DNA of 19,935 bases. It comes from JBCBRD01 sp039819785. Its GTDB lineage: Bacteria > Pseudomonadota > Alphaproteobacteria > Rhizobiales > Hyphomicrobiaceae. Numbering within the stretch: the first letter of the stretch is position 1; each line of letters begins with the position of its first letter. The stretch covers positions 1 through 19,935 of the forward strand of contig JBCBRH010000048.1 of assembly GCA_039819785.1 (NCBI GenBank). The letters are read 5' to 3'. The position numbers were made by a program, and so were the translations under genes. The notes under the pieces are model-generated. The model saw only the letters and a program-made list of their open reading frames with translations. It was not told the origin of the DNA and ran no database searches. This document shows positions 13,877 to 19,935 of the stretch, in pieces.

Positions 13877-14120
13877 GATGAGTTTAAAGCGGGCAGAACG
13901 AACAGCATGCACGTCTTGAAGTCTCGGATGTGAACATATTGTTCCGACAGCATAAATCCGTATTGCTCAAGCCCAGATGACGAAAAGATAATGTGAAAAT
14001 GCGATGCTGGACCCCTGGCTATTCATGTGGCGCGCTCCATGTCTAGTCCACTGGCAGATGGGAAGTTCGCCCCACTGCCACGACTAAATGCAACGTTATC
14101 TTTCGAGATGAGGAACAAGC
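13877..14120. other. Intergenic region without a recognised gene
   Basis: 244 bases between the repeat array and the fasciclin gene. No coding sequence or confident promoter was found; only the fasciclin RBS (GAGGAA, about 6 bases before its ATG) is clear. Confidence 0.5.
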
Positions 14121-14633
14121 ATGCTTACCGCATTGAAAGCCGTCGTCGTCGCCGCGTTTCTGGCCGTACCATTTGCAGCCGCAACAGCTGGCGAGAAGAA
14201 ACAAGACATCGTCGACACCGCGGCAGCAGCCGGCAACTTCAATACCCTGGTGAAGGCCGTCAAGGCTGCCGGCCTGGTCGAAACGCTCAAGGGCGATGGT
14301 CCATTCACGGTCTTCGCACCGACAGACGCAGCGTTCGGAAAATTGCCCGCCGAAACGCTCGCTGATCTACTCAAACCGGAAAACAAAGCCGAACTTGCCC
14401 GCATTCTCACATTCCACGTGATCCCCGGAAAAGTGATGGCCAGTGACATCGCCGGCAAGACGACAGACGTCGGAACGGTTGAAGGTCAGTCCGTGACAGT
14501 CGACGCCACAGGTGACGCTGCAAAGATCGCAGATGCTGTCATTACAAAGACGGACATCTTGACCTCGAATGGTGTGATCCACGTCATCAACAAGGTCCTG
14601 ATCCCGGCTGACAAAGAAGCCAAATCTGGCTAA
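14121..14633 (+). CDS. Secreted fasciclin (FAS1) domain protein
   Basis: A 170-aa exported protein with a good signal peptide (MLTALKAVVVAAFLAVPFAA, cleavage near ATA|GEK) and one FAS1 domain filling the rest. Family signatures are NFNTLVKAVKAAGLVETL (about 39-56), GPFTVFAPTDAAFGKLP (about 60-76), LTFHVIPGKV (about 97-106) and the closing SNGVIHVINKVLIP (about 150-163). Single-domain FAS1 proteins are periplasmic or surface adhesion-type proteins; the ligand cannot be told from sequence. The RBS GAGGAA is well placed and an intrinsic terminator lies shortly after the stop, so it is probably a monocistronic, well-expressed gene. It shows no link to the formate genes. Confidence 0.93.
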   Translation: MLTALKAVVVAAFLAVPFAAATAGEKKQDIVDTAAAAGNFNTLVKAVKAAGLVETLKGDGPFTVFAPTDAAFGKLPAETLADLLKPENKAELARILTFHVIPGKVMASDIAGKTTDVGTVEGQSVTVDATGDAAKIADAVITKTDILTSNGVIHVINKVLIPADKEAKSG

Positions 14634-14665
14634 ACTCAAGCGTCATCTAAAGCCGAAAAGCAAGA

Positions 14666-14701
14666 CGCCCCGGTTGTGCCTCTACGGCCGGGGCGTTTTT
14701 T
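14666..14701 (+). terminator. Intrinsic terminator after the fasciclin gene
   Basis: Perfect 8-bp GC-rich stem (CGCCCCGG at 14666-14673, CCGGGGCG at 14688-14695) with a 14-base loop and a run of six T (14696-14701), about 33 bases after the stop. A textbook Rho-independent terminator. Confidence 0.92.
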
Positions 14702-14747
14702 GTTTCCGCTACGCAGGCCTGACCGAACCAGCCCGACTTATGCCGTC

Positions 14748-15629
14748 TTAGCGCGCATCCGCCAGACTTCCCTTGCGTGCGTGTTTCTTGCTTTCGTCCG
14801 AACCAGCACCTGTTACGTCGGCGTCAAACACAACCCGGTCTTGACCGGCCAGGCAAACGAACCGTTGCCCCCGCGCCCGCCCAATGAGGGTCAGACCGGA
14901 CGTCCGCGCGAGATCCACACCCCACGCCGTAAACCCTGACCGTGACACCAGAATGGGAATACGCATCTTCACGCACTTAATCACCATCTCGGAGGTGAGC
15001 CGTCCTGTCGTGTAGAAGATCTTGTCGTCAGGTGGAATTTTATCGATGAACATCTTACCGGCGATCTTGTCGATCGCGTTATGTCGCCCGACGTCTTCCA
15101 TGTAGATCAATGGCCGGTCTTCATCACAAAGAACGCATCCGTGGATCGCGCCAGCCTTCAAATACAAGCTGGGTTCGGTGTTGATCTTTTTCGTCAGCGC
15201 ATAAAGCCAGGATGTCTTGAGGCGCGCTTCCTTCGACAACGTGATCTGATCAAACTCGTCCATCAGATCGCCGAACACGGTGCCTTGCGCACAGCCCGAG
15301 GTCTGAATCTTCTTTTTCAGTTTGTCTTCATAGTTCGTCTGCCGCGCCGTCCGCACCACAATCACACCCAGATCATCATCGTGATCAATCGCCGTGATCT
15401 CGTCATCGCTTTTGAGCATGTTCTGGTTCAGCAGATAACCAACCGCCAGAAGGTCTGGATGATCGCCAATGGTCATCATCGTGACAATCTCGCGCGCATT
15501 CAAAAACAGCGTCAGTGGGCGCTCGGTCACCACGTCGATCTCGGCCATCTGGCCGTTGTGGTCAATGCCACGAACGGTCTGTGAAAGTCTTGGGTCATCG
15601 GGGGTCGGTCGAACTGCGAACTCTTCCAT
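14748..15629 (-). CDS. fdhD: Formate dehydrogenase accessory sulfurtransferase FdhD
   Basis: A 293-aa protein of the FdhD family, which carries sulfur from a cysteine desulfurase to the Mo/W-bis-MGD cofactor before insertion into formate dehydrogenase. Recognisable segments are ERPLTLFLNAREIVTMMTIGDHPDLLAVGYL (split: 36-50 and 51-65), MEDVGRHNAIDKIAG (177-191), FYTTGRLTSEMV (205-216) and ILVSRSGFTAWGV (226-238). The usual CxxC in the mobile loop is reduced to one cysteine: C113 in SGCAQGTVFGD. A different CxxC, C165-V-L-C168, appears just before the EDVGRHN motif. I recall this variant from other alphaproteobacteria, so it is probably a subfamily rather than a defect. It is divergent from the Mrp gene. 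The C-terminal 25 residues are charged and variable. Confidence 0.93.
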   Translation of the reverse strand: MEEFAVRPTPDDPRLSQTVRGIDHNGQMAEIDVVTERPLTLFLNAREIVTMMTIGDHPDLLAVGYLLNQNMLKSDDEITAIDHDDDLGVIVVRTARQTNYEDKLKKKIQTSGCAQGTVFGDLMDEFDQITLSKEARLKTSWLYALTKKINTEPSLYLKAGAIHGCVLCDEDRPLIYMEDVGRHNAIDKIAGKMFIDKIPPDDKIFYTTGRLTSEMVIKCVKMRIPILVSRSGFTAWGVDLARTSGLTLIGRARGQRFVCLAGQDRVVFDADVTGAGSDESKKHARKGSLADAR

Positions 15630-15878
15630 GACATCGGTCCGTTTTCGCGCTTTTTGCGGGGCTTTTCGGTCGCTTGCGGCTGGTGCTAGCCATTGCTGAT
15701 GCTATAGTCTACTCATTCGATCAAGTATTGGCCAACACACGACATCGCGAGCCCCGCTGTCCCGGTTCAGACCGGTCTGCGGCCAAACCTTTCGGCACGT
15801 CGTTGAAGGCCTCGGTAACCCCCGCGCAACGCATCAGACGAGACAGCCTGTTGATAAGGGCTGCCAACGGAGACGATC
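15630..15878. promoter_or_regulatory. Divergent intergenic region, fdhD / mrp
   Basis: 249 bases between divergent genes must carry promoters for both. A perfect 12-bp palindrome CAGACCGGTCTG lies at 15768-15779, a possible operator. GCTATAGTCT near 15710 resembles a -10 box but has no convincing -35 at the right distance. GGAGA five bases before the mrp ATG is its ribosome binding site. Confidence 0.35.
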
Positions 15879-17462
15879 ATGACGGTTTCGAAGACGCTTA
15901 TTCTCGATGAATTGCGCCGCGTAAAAGGCCCCGATCTGGAAGGCAATATTGTCGACCTCGGCCTCGTATCGGAAGTCCTGATCAACGAAGGCCGCGTCTA
16001 TTTTTCCATCACCGTTCCGCCCGCCAAAGCAACCGCTTTGGAACCCATGCGGAAAGCTGCAGAACAGGTCGTGGGCGGCATCGAGGGCGTCGCCGGCGTT
16101 GTCGCCGTTTTGACCGCTGATGCGGCAGCAGGATCAGCCCCCACCGCGCCACCAGCAAACATTGCTTCGCCCGTGCCAGCAAAACCTGCCGCGGCCAATG
16201 GCTCTGGTGCAGCTACGAACGTACACGAACACCCCCGCGTGCAAGAAGCGCGTGAACGCCAAGAGCAACAAAAAAAAGGCCCCCCGCCGACAATCGGAAC
16301 ATCGGGCAATCGTCCCGAGGCCGCGGGCGTCCCAGGCGTTCGCCACCTGATTGCGGTCGCATCCGGCAAGGGCGGCGTGGGCAAGTCCACGACCGCCGTC
16401 AACCTGGCACTGGGCTTCCAGGCCATGGGCCTCAAAGCCGGGATTTTGGATGCAGATATCTACGGTCCCTCTCAGCCACGACTGCTGGGGCTGACGGGCC
16501 GCCCGACACCGTCCGGCAATGGCAATGCTCTCCGTCCGATGGAAGGCTACGGGTTGAAAGCCATGTCCATGGGCTTCCTGGTCGATGAAGGCACACCGAT
16601 TGTTTGGCGCGGCCCCATGGTGGTTTCGGCCCTCAACCAGATGTTGCGTGAAGTCGACTGGGGGACACCGGGCAAAGAACTCGACGTCCTCGTGATCGAC
16701 ATGCCGCCAGGAACCGGCGACGTCCAGTTGACCATGGCGCAACAGGTCCCATTGTCGGGAGCCATCATTGTTTCGACGCCGCAGGACCTCGCACTGATTG
16801 ATGCGCGCAAAGGTCTGAACATGTTCCGCAAGGTCGATATCCCTGTCCTCGGGATCATCGAAAACATGTCCTATTTCATCTGCCCCGAATGCGGCCACGA
16901 AAGCCATATCTTCGGCCACCATGGCGCAAAGATCGAAGCGGAAAAGCTGGGTGTTCCATTCCTGGGCGGCATTCCACTGCACATGGACATTCGCGCCAAG
17001 TCAGACGCCGGACAGCCGATTACCGCAACTGAACCCGACGGTCCGCATGCGCAAACCTATCGCGAACTTGCAGCCAAGGCATGGGCCGAGGTGCAGGAAC
17101 ACGCCGGCAACGCCCTCAAAGTACCCAAGCTTGACGTGAAGGAAGGTGGTGCCCTTCTCGAAGTCGATTTCGAAGGTGGCTCCACCCACGAGCTGACAGC
17201 CGAAATGCTGCGCGTGATGAGCCCGTCTGCCGAAGTGCAGGGCCATTCACCCGACCAGCGTGTGACGCTTGGCAAAAAGAAGAACGTGAAAATCGCAAAG
17301 CTCGAGCCGATTGGAAACTACGCGGTCAAAATCCACTTTGACGATGGTCACAATACCGGCCTGTTCGCCTGGACCTATTTGGACCTGCTCGGCAAAGAAA
17401 AAGATGAGCGCTGGGCAACGTACTTGTCGGAGTTGGAAGCCAAGGGGCTGGCGCGCGAATAG
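15879..17462 (+). CDS. mrp: Mrp/ApbC (NBP35-type) Fe-S carrier ATPase fused to DUF971
   Basis: A 527-aa cytosolic protein with three parts. Residues 1-85 are a MIP18/DUF59 domain. A long Ala/Pro/Gln-rich linker follows (about 88-145). Residues about 155-425 are the P-loop ATPase, with the deviant Walker A SGKGGVGKS (162-170), DADIYGPSQ, VIDMPPGTGD and the Fe-S-binding pair C335-P-E-C338 in the usual position. From about 435 comes a DUF971-type domain (STHELTAEMLRVMSPSAEVQ ... IHFDDGHNTGLFAWTYLDLL). Mrp proteins assemble and pass on [4Fe-4S] clusters. DUF971 is more often a separate small protein or the N-terminal domain of gamma-butyrobetaine hydroxylases. The fusion suggests DUF971 works with Fe-S delivery. 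A good RBS (GGAGA) precedes the ATG. Confidence 0.93.
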   Translation: MTVSKTLILDELRRVKGPDLEGNIVDLGLVSEVLINEGRVYFSITVPPAKATALEPMRKAAEQVVGGIEGVAGVVAVLTADAAAGSAPTAPPANIASPVPAKPAAANGSGAATNVHEHPRVQEARERQEQQKKGPPPTIGTSGNRPEAAGVPGVRHLIAVASGKGGVGKSTTAVNLALGFQAMGLKAGILDADIYGPSQPRLLGLTGRPTPSGNGNALRPMEGYGLKAMSMGFLVDEGTPIVWRGPMVVSALNQMLREVDWGTPGKELDVLVIDMPPGTGDVQLTMAQQVPLSGAIIVSTPQDLALIDARKGLNMFRKVDIPVLGIIENMSYFICPECGHESHIFGHHGAKIEAEKLGVPFLGGIPLHMDIRAKSDAGQPITATEPDGPHAQTYRELAAKAWAEVQEHAGNALKVPKLDVKEGGALLEVDFEGGSTHELTAEMLRVMSPSAEVQGHSPDQRVTLGKKKNVKIAKLEPIGNYAVKIHFDDGHNTGLFAWTYLDLLGKEKDERWATYLSELEAKGLARE

Positions 17463-17491
17463 TCCACAGTCACATGCACCAGAGGCAAAGC

Positions 17492-17917
17492 ATGCAGGCG
17501 CTCCACTTGGCGATGGCAAAGCGCGTTGCAGTAGTGATGGCGATCGGCGTCGTGGCAGCCTGCGGCGCAAACCCACCCGCCACAACGGCAGCAGCGCTTG
17601 CCCCAAAAGCCGACTTTGCGACCGATGAAAACCTGACGGCTGCGCAATCTGTTCTGGTGAAACAGGCTGTTCAAAAAATGCTTCCGCAACCCGAAACGGT
17701 CCGTCTGTCAGCCGTCAACGGGAAGACGCTCCAAGGTAAGGAAGGGTTCCACGTCTGCGGGTATGCATCGGGCGGGGGCTTAACAGGCGACACACCGTTC
17801 TACGTCGAACTGCGTCAAGCTGCCAGGCAATGGACGTCCCATCGCGGCCAAGTTGGAGCTGACGCGGCCAGGCTGGCCAAAGTCCGCTTCGTCTGCCGCC
17901 ACCACGACGGTGCCTAA
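17492..17917 (+). CDS. Small predicted lipoprotein with two cysteines in the mature domain
   Basis: A 141-aa product from ATG 17492, chosen because AGAGG lies at a suitable distance; 17474 and 17513 are alternatives. The N-terminus is a type II signal peptide, KRVAVVMAIGVVAAC (10-24), with a lipobox ending at Cys24. A Pro/Thr/Ala linker follows. The mature domain contains VKQAVQKMLPQPETVRLSAV, FHVCGYAS and KVRFVCRHHDG near the end; its two cysteines could form a disulfide. The pattern (a phosphorylation-independent 'degradation of a target' type reading is not implied) resembles small alphaproteobacterial proteins with a VCG..N.K.G..G segment, but I cannot name a family. It starts 29 bases after the mrp stop and may share its transcript. 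Confidence 0.65.
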   Translation: MQALHLAMAKRVAVVMAIGVVAACGANPPATTAAALAPKADFATDENLTAAQSVLVKQAVQKMLPQPETVRLSAVNGKTLQGKEGFHVCGYASGGGLTGDTPFYVELRQAARQWTSHRGQVGADAARLAKVRFVCRHHDGA

Positions 17918-18011
17918 GCACAACTCACCCACTCGGTCGAAAGCGATTGTAGACAACAAGCCTCTTGGCCGAGCCCACTTTGGGGTCGGGGGTAAACGGC
18001 ATGGCCGCGCT

Positions 18012-19079
18012 TCACGAAGTCTTCGCTGATTGCGTCTTCACCGGTGCTTTCTTCGAGGCCGCTCTCTTTGCCCCAGCTTTCTTCACGGCAGTTTTCTTCG
18101 CGACCGCCTTTTTCACAGCAGACTTTTTGGCAGCCCCTTTTTTCGCAGGTTTTACAGCAATGGCAGGCTCAGGCTCAGGCATCGTGTAGCCGCTGTCATC
18201 GCCAGCTTTGGCATCGGCTTTGGCCTTCGTGACCGTCTCGGCCATGTTGGCCGGTAGGGCAAACGCGCCGAGATGAACCCCAGGCGTCCAATACGACAAG
18301 CCAGACACGCTGCGTTTGATCGCGCGTTTCGTCAGGTCCTGCTCGGTTGTTTTCAGAATTGCCTTGTCATCGGTCGCGAGGTTCAGAGCAAACGGCCCGC
18401 CGAAGTAGCATGGCTGCTGACACAGATAGGGTGCCACGCGTTTAAACAGGGACTGAAACACGCGGGTTGTGCCGGCCAGATGGTCTGGGAACAGGAATGG
18501 CAAACCGTTTTGTGAAACGAGCACGCCGCCCTCGGTCAGGGCTGTCTTGCATTCGGCAAAAAACGCTTTCGTGTGCAACACAGCAGATGGGCCGATCGGC
18601 TCGGAAGAGTCGACGATGATCGCATCGAAAGCGTTTTTCTGTTCTGCCACAAACGCCAGACCATCCGTGATGACCACCTCGGCGCGCGTGTCGTCAAAAG
18701 CGCCGTCCGAGACGCTGGGAAAGTACTTCAACGACAAGTCGATCACTGACCGGTCAATCTCAACGAGTGTCGCCTGTTCAACACAGGAATGCTTCAGCAC
18801 CTCCCGGAGAACGCCGCCATCACCGCCGCCAATGATGAGGACGCGCTTTGGTTTGCGTAGTGCCATCAACGGCACGTGCGCCATCATTTCATGATAGGGG
18901 CCGTCATCAGCGATAGAAAGCTGGACAACGCCGTCAAGCATCAACACGGTCCCCCAGGTCTCGTTCTCAAAGATCACGAGGTCCTGATGGGCGGTCTTTT
19001 CTTCATGCAGGATTTTCGACGCCTTGAGCGCAACGCGCCAATGCGGGTGGAAGGTTTCCTCAATCCAGCGCTCAGCCAT
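18012..19079 (-). CDS. speE: Spermidine synthase SpeE with a Lys/Ala-rich C-terminal tail
   Basis: A 355-aa aminopropyltransferase that makes spermidine from putrescine and decarboxylated S-adenosylmethionine. The ATG at 19079 has GGAGAGG six bases upstream; a TTG at 19094 is disfavoured because it overlaps that site. Family motifs are YHEMMAHVPL (62-71), VLIIGGGDGGVLREVL (80-95) for the aminopropyl donor, the acidic VEIDRSVID, and IIVDSSEPIGPS (154-165) with catalytic Asp157. The core ends near residue 290. Residues 308-355 form an unusual tail of KKA/AKK repeats resembling histone H1 or bacterial histone-like tails, absent from the E. coli enzyme. It lies downstream of speD on the same strand, 223 bases away, so the pair forms the spermidine pathway. 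Confidence 0.93.
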   Translation of the reverse strand: MAERWIEETFHPHWRVALKASKILHEEKTAHQDLVIFENETWGTVLMLDGVVQLSIADDGPYHEMMAHVPLMALRKPKRVLIIGGGDGGVLREVLKHSCVEQATLVEIDRSVIDLSLKYFPSVSDGAFDDTRAEVVITDGLAFVAEQKNAFDAIIVDSSEPIGPSAVLHTKAFFAECKTALTEGGVLVSQNGLPFLFPDHLAGTTRVFQSLFKRVAPYLCQQPCYFGGPFALNLATDDKAILKTTEQDLTKRAIKRSVSGLSYWTPGVHLGAFALPANMAETVTKAKADAKAGDDSGYTMPEPEPAIAVKPAKKGAAKKSAVKKAVAKKTAVKKAGAKRAASKKAPVKTQSAKTS

Positions 19080-19177
19080 GCGGGGCCTCTCCAAGTTCGT
19101 GCGTCAACTCTGTGCTGCGATGAAAGTCGTCATAAACCATGTTAGCGTAAAATGCTTACCAGCTGGATATAAACAGC

Positions 19178-19215
19178 AAAACGCGCACCCAGTTTTTTTT
19201 CTGAACGCGCGTTTT
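19178..19215. terminator. Inverted repeat between speD and speE
   Basis: Perfect 9-bp arms AAAACGCGC (19178-19186) and GCGCGTTTT (19207-19215) enclose a 20-base loop containing a T-run. Read on the minus strand the stem lies between the speD stop and the speE start and ends in a T-rich stretch, so it could be an intrinsic terminator or attenuator that lowers speE relative to speD. The loop is long and the strand is ambiguous. Confidence 0.42.
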
Positions 19216-19302
19216 TCTCACATCAATGAATGAAAGCTGACCGTGGCTCCATCGGTCACATCAAAGCTTGTCGATAGGAAACATCTCAGAAGACCACAGG
19301 CG

Positions 19303-19866
19303 TTACGCTGCCTTCTTGGCAGCCGACACCTTGACCATGCGCACAGGCGCCTGACGGCTTGCAGCTGTCTGCCACTGCATTTCCTCAAGCTCCTCACCGC
19401 GCATGTGCTCTTTCACGACCACATCGTCCGCTTCGAACGCTTGGCGCAACACTTCGATCGCCAGATGAGGTTGAGCATCCCCGCACATGAACACATCAAG
19501 TGCTGCGTAGTCAGCCTCAGGCCAGCTATGGATTGAGATATGGCTCTCGGAAAGAACGGCGACCCCGGATACCCCGCCGTTCGGGGTGAAGTGATGAAGA
19601 TGGATGTGAAGCAACGTGGCTCCAGCAACTTCAACGCAGCGTTTGAGCGTATCTTCGATAAACTTCAGGTCATCAAGTTTACGAGCACCGAATAGATCAA
19701 TGATCAGGTGGGTGCCAGCGAATTTGACGCCATCACGCTCGATAAAGAAGTCTTGTCTGTCTTCCTTCGCTACGTCTTGCGAAGCGTCAATCGTTTCTTC
19801 CTTTTGGGCGGTGCTTGAACGAGTCAAGTCCATCCCCAATTGGAAGAGGGTGTCGTCATAGGCCAT
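19303..19866 (-). CDS. speD: S-adenosylmethionine decarboxylase proenzyme (SpeH-type)
   Basis: A 187-aa pyruvoyl-dependent enzyme that supplies decarboxylated SAM to SpeE. The self-cleavage motif LSESHISIHSWPE (105-117) predicts cleavage between Glu107 and Ser108, whose serine becomes the pyruvoyl group. His113 and Cys128 keep the +5 and +20 spacing of the catalytic residues in Thermotoga-type class 1B enzymes. GTHLIIDLFGA (51-61) is the typical N-terminal strand. About 45 extra residues precede it and the C-terminus ends in VSAAKKAA, so it is longer than the usual 120-140 aa. The start at ATG 19866 has GGGGAGGG well placed upstream; a GTG-type start at 19881 is less likely. First gene of the speD-speE pair. 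Confidence 0.93.
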   Translation of the reverse strand: MAYDDTLFQLGMDLTRSSTAQKEETIDASQDVAKEDRQDFFIERDGVKFAGTHLIIDLFGARKLDDLKFIEDTLKRCVEVAGATLLHIHLHHFTPNGGVSGVAVLSESHISIHSWPEADYAALDVFMCGDAQPHLAIEVLRQAFEADDVVVKEHMRGEELEEMQWQTAASRQAPVRMVKVSAAKKAA

Positions 19867-19935
19867 TCGGACCCTCCCCAACCAGCAGATAGATGTGACC
19901 CGTCCGCTCCTTACCTTTGGGTTTCCGGGAGGAAC

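Noticed and set aside
13729..13953. 74-aa minus-strand ORF with internally repeated peptide
   Set aside because: The repetition is simply the 56-bp DNA array read in one frame; no RBS or family resemblance.
15081..15584. 167-aa plus-strand ORF opposite fdhD
   Set aside because: Antisense to a clear FdhD with motifs throughout; no recognisable domain.
16134..16982. 282-aa minus-strand ORF opposite mrp
   Set aside because: Fully antisense to a confident Mrp ATPase; composition is His/Arg/Asp-rich, typical of a shadow frame.
19080..19094. Upstream TTG start for speE adding MERPR
   Set aside because: These bases include the GGAGAGG ribosome binding site of the ATG at 19079.

Overview
The window looks like an alphaproteobacterial chromosome, probably Rhizobiales/Hyphomicrobiales-like. 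It has fairly high GC, dense operons, a DUF3305/DUF3306 formate-dehydrogenase accessory set, and short palindromic intergenic repeats of a type I associate with rhizobial genomes. I saw no rRNA, tRNA, CRISPR array, transposase, integrase or phage gene. Family names and DUF numbers come from recognising the protein sequences from memory, not from a search.

Layout. (1) 1-6093, all plus strand: the 3' end of a formate dehydrogenase gamma (cytochrome b) subunit; an exported WD40-propeller/cytochrome c fusion; a 41-residue membrane peptide gene missed by simple ORF calling; an HtrA-like protease; and four accessory genes (DUF6494, a biotin/lipoate ligase-like protein, DUF6505, DUF6352). (2) 6138-8267, minus strand: a 709-aa polyferredoxin starting at TTG, divergent from DUF3305 and DUF3306 (8454-9938, plus). 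(3) 9966-12673, minus strand: a DUF3144 protein, then a translationally coupled mobA-mobB-pseudo-subtilase operon. (4) 12877-14701: a 2-oxoglutarate/Fe(II) oxygenase-like gene whose 3' end runs into a 56-bp tandem palindromic repeat, then a secreted fasciclin-domain protein with a strong terminator. (5) 14748-17917: fdhD (minus), divergent from an Mrp/ApbC Fe-S carrier fused to DUF971, then a small lipoprotein. (6) 18012-19866, minus strand: speD and speE, a two-step spermidine pathway in which SpeE carries a histone-H1-like Lys/Ala tail.

How it fits together: most of regions 1, 2, 3 and 5 can be read as one functional neighbourhood for a membrane-linked Mo/W formate dehydrogenase. FdhI-type gamma and the cytochrome c handle electrons, MobA/MobB finish the bis-MGD cofactor, FdhD sulfurates the metal, Mrp can supply Fe-S clusters, and a block of uncharacterised proteins accompanies them. 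The catalytic subunit genes are probably just upstream of base 1. The most promising undescribed material is this accessory block: a ligase-like enzyme with no visible carrier protein, a small DUF6494 protein, DUF6505/DUF6352 overlapping genes, and the polyferredoxin.
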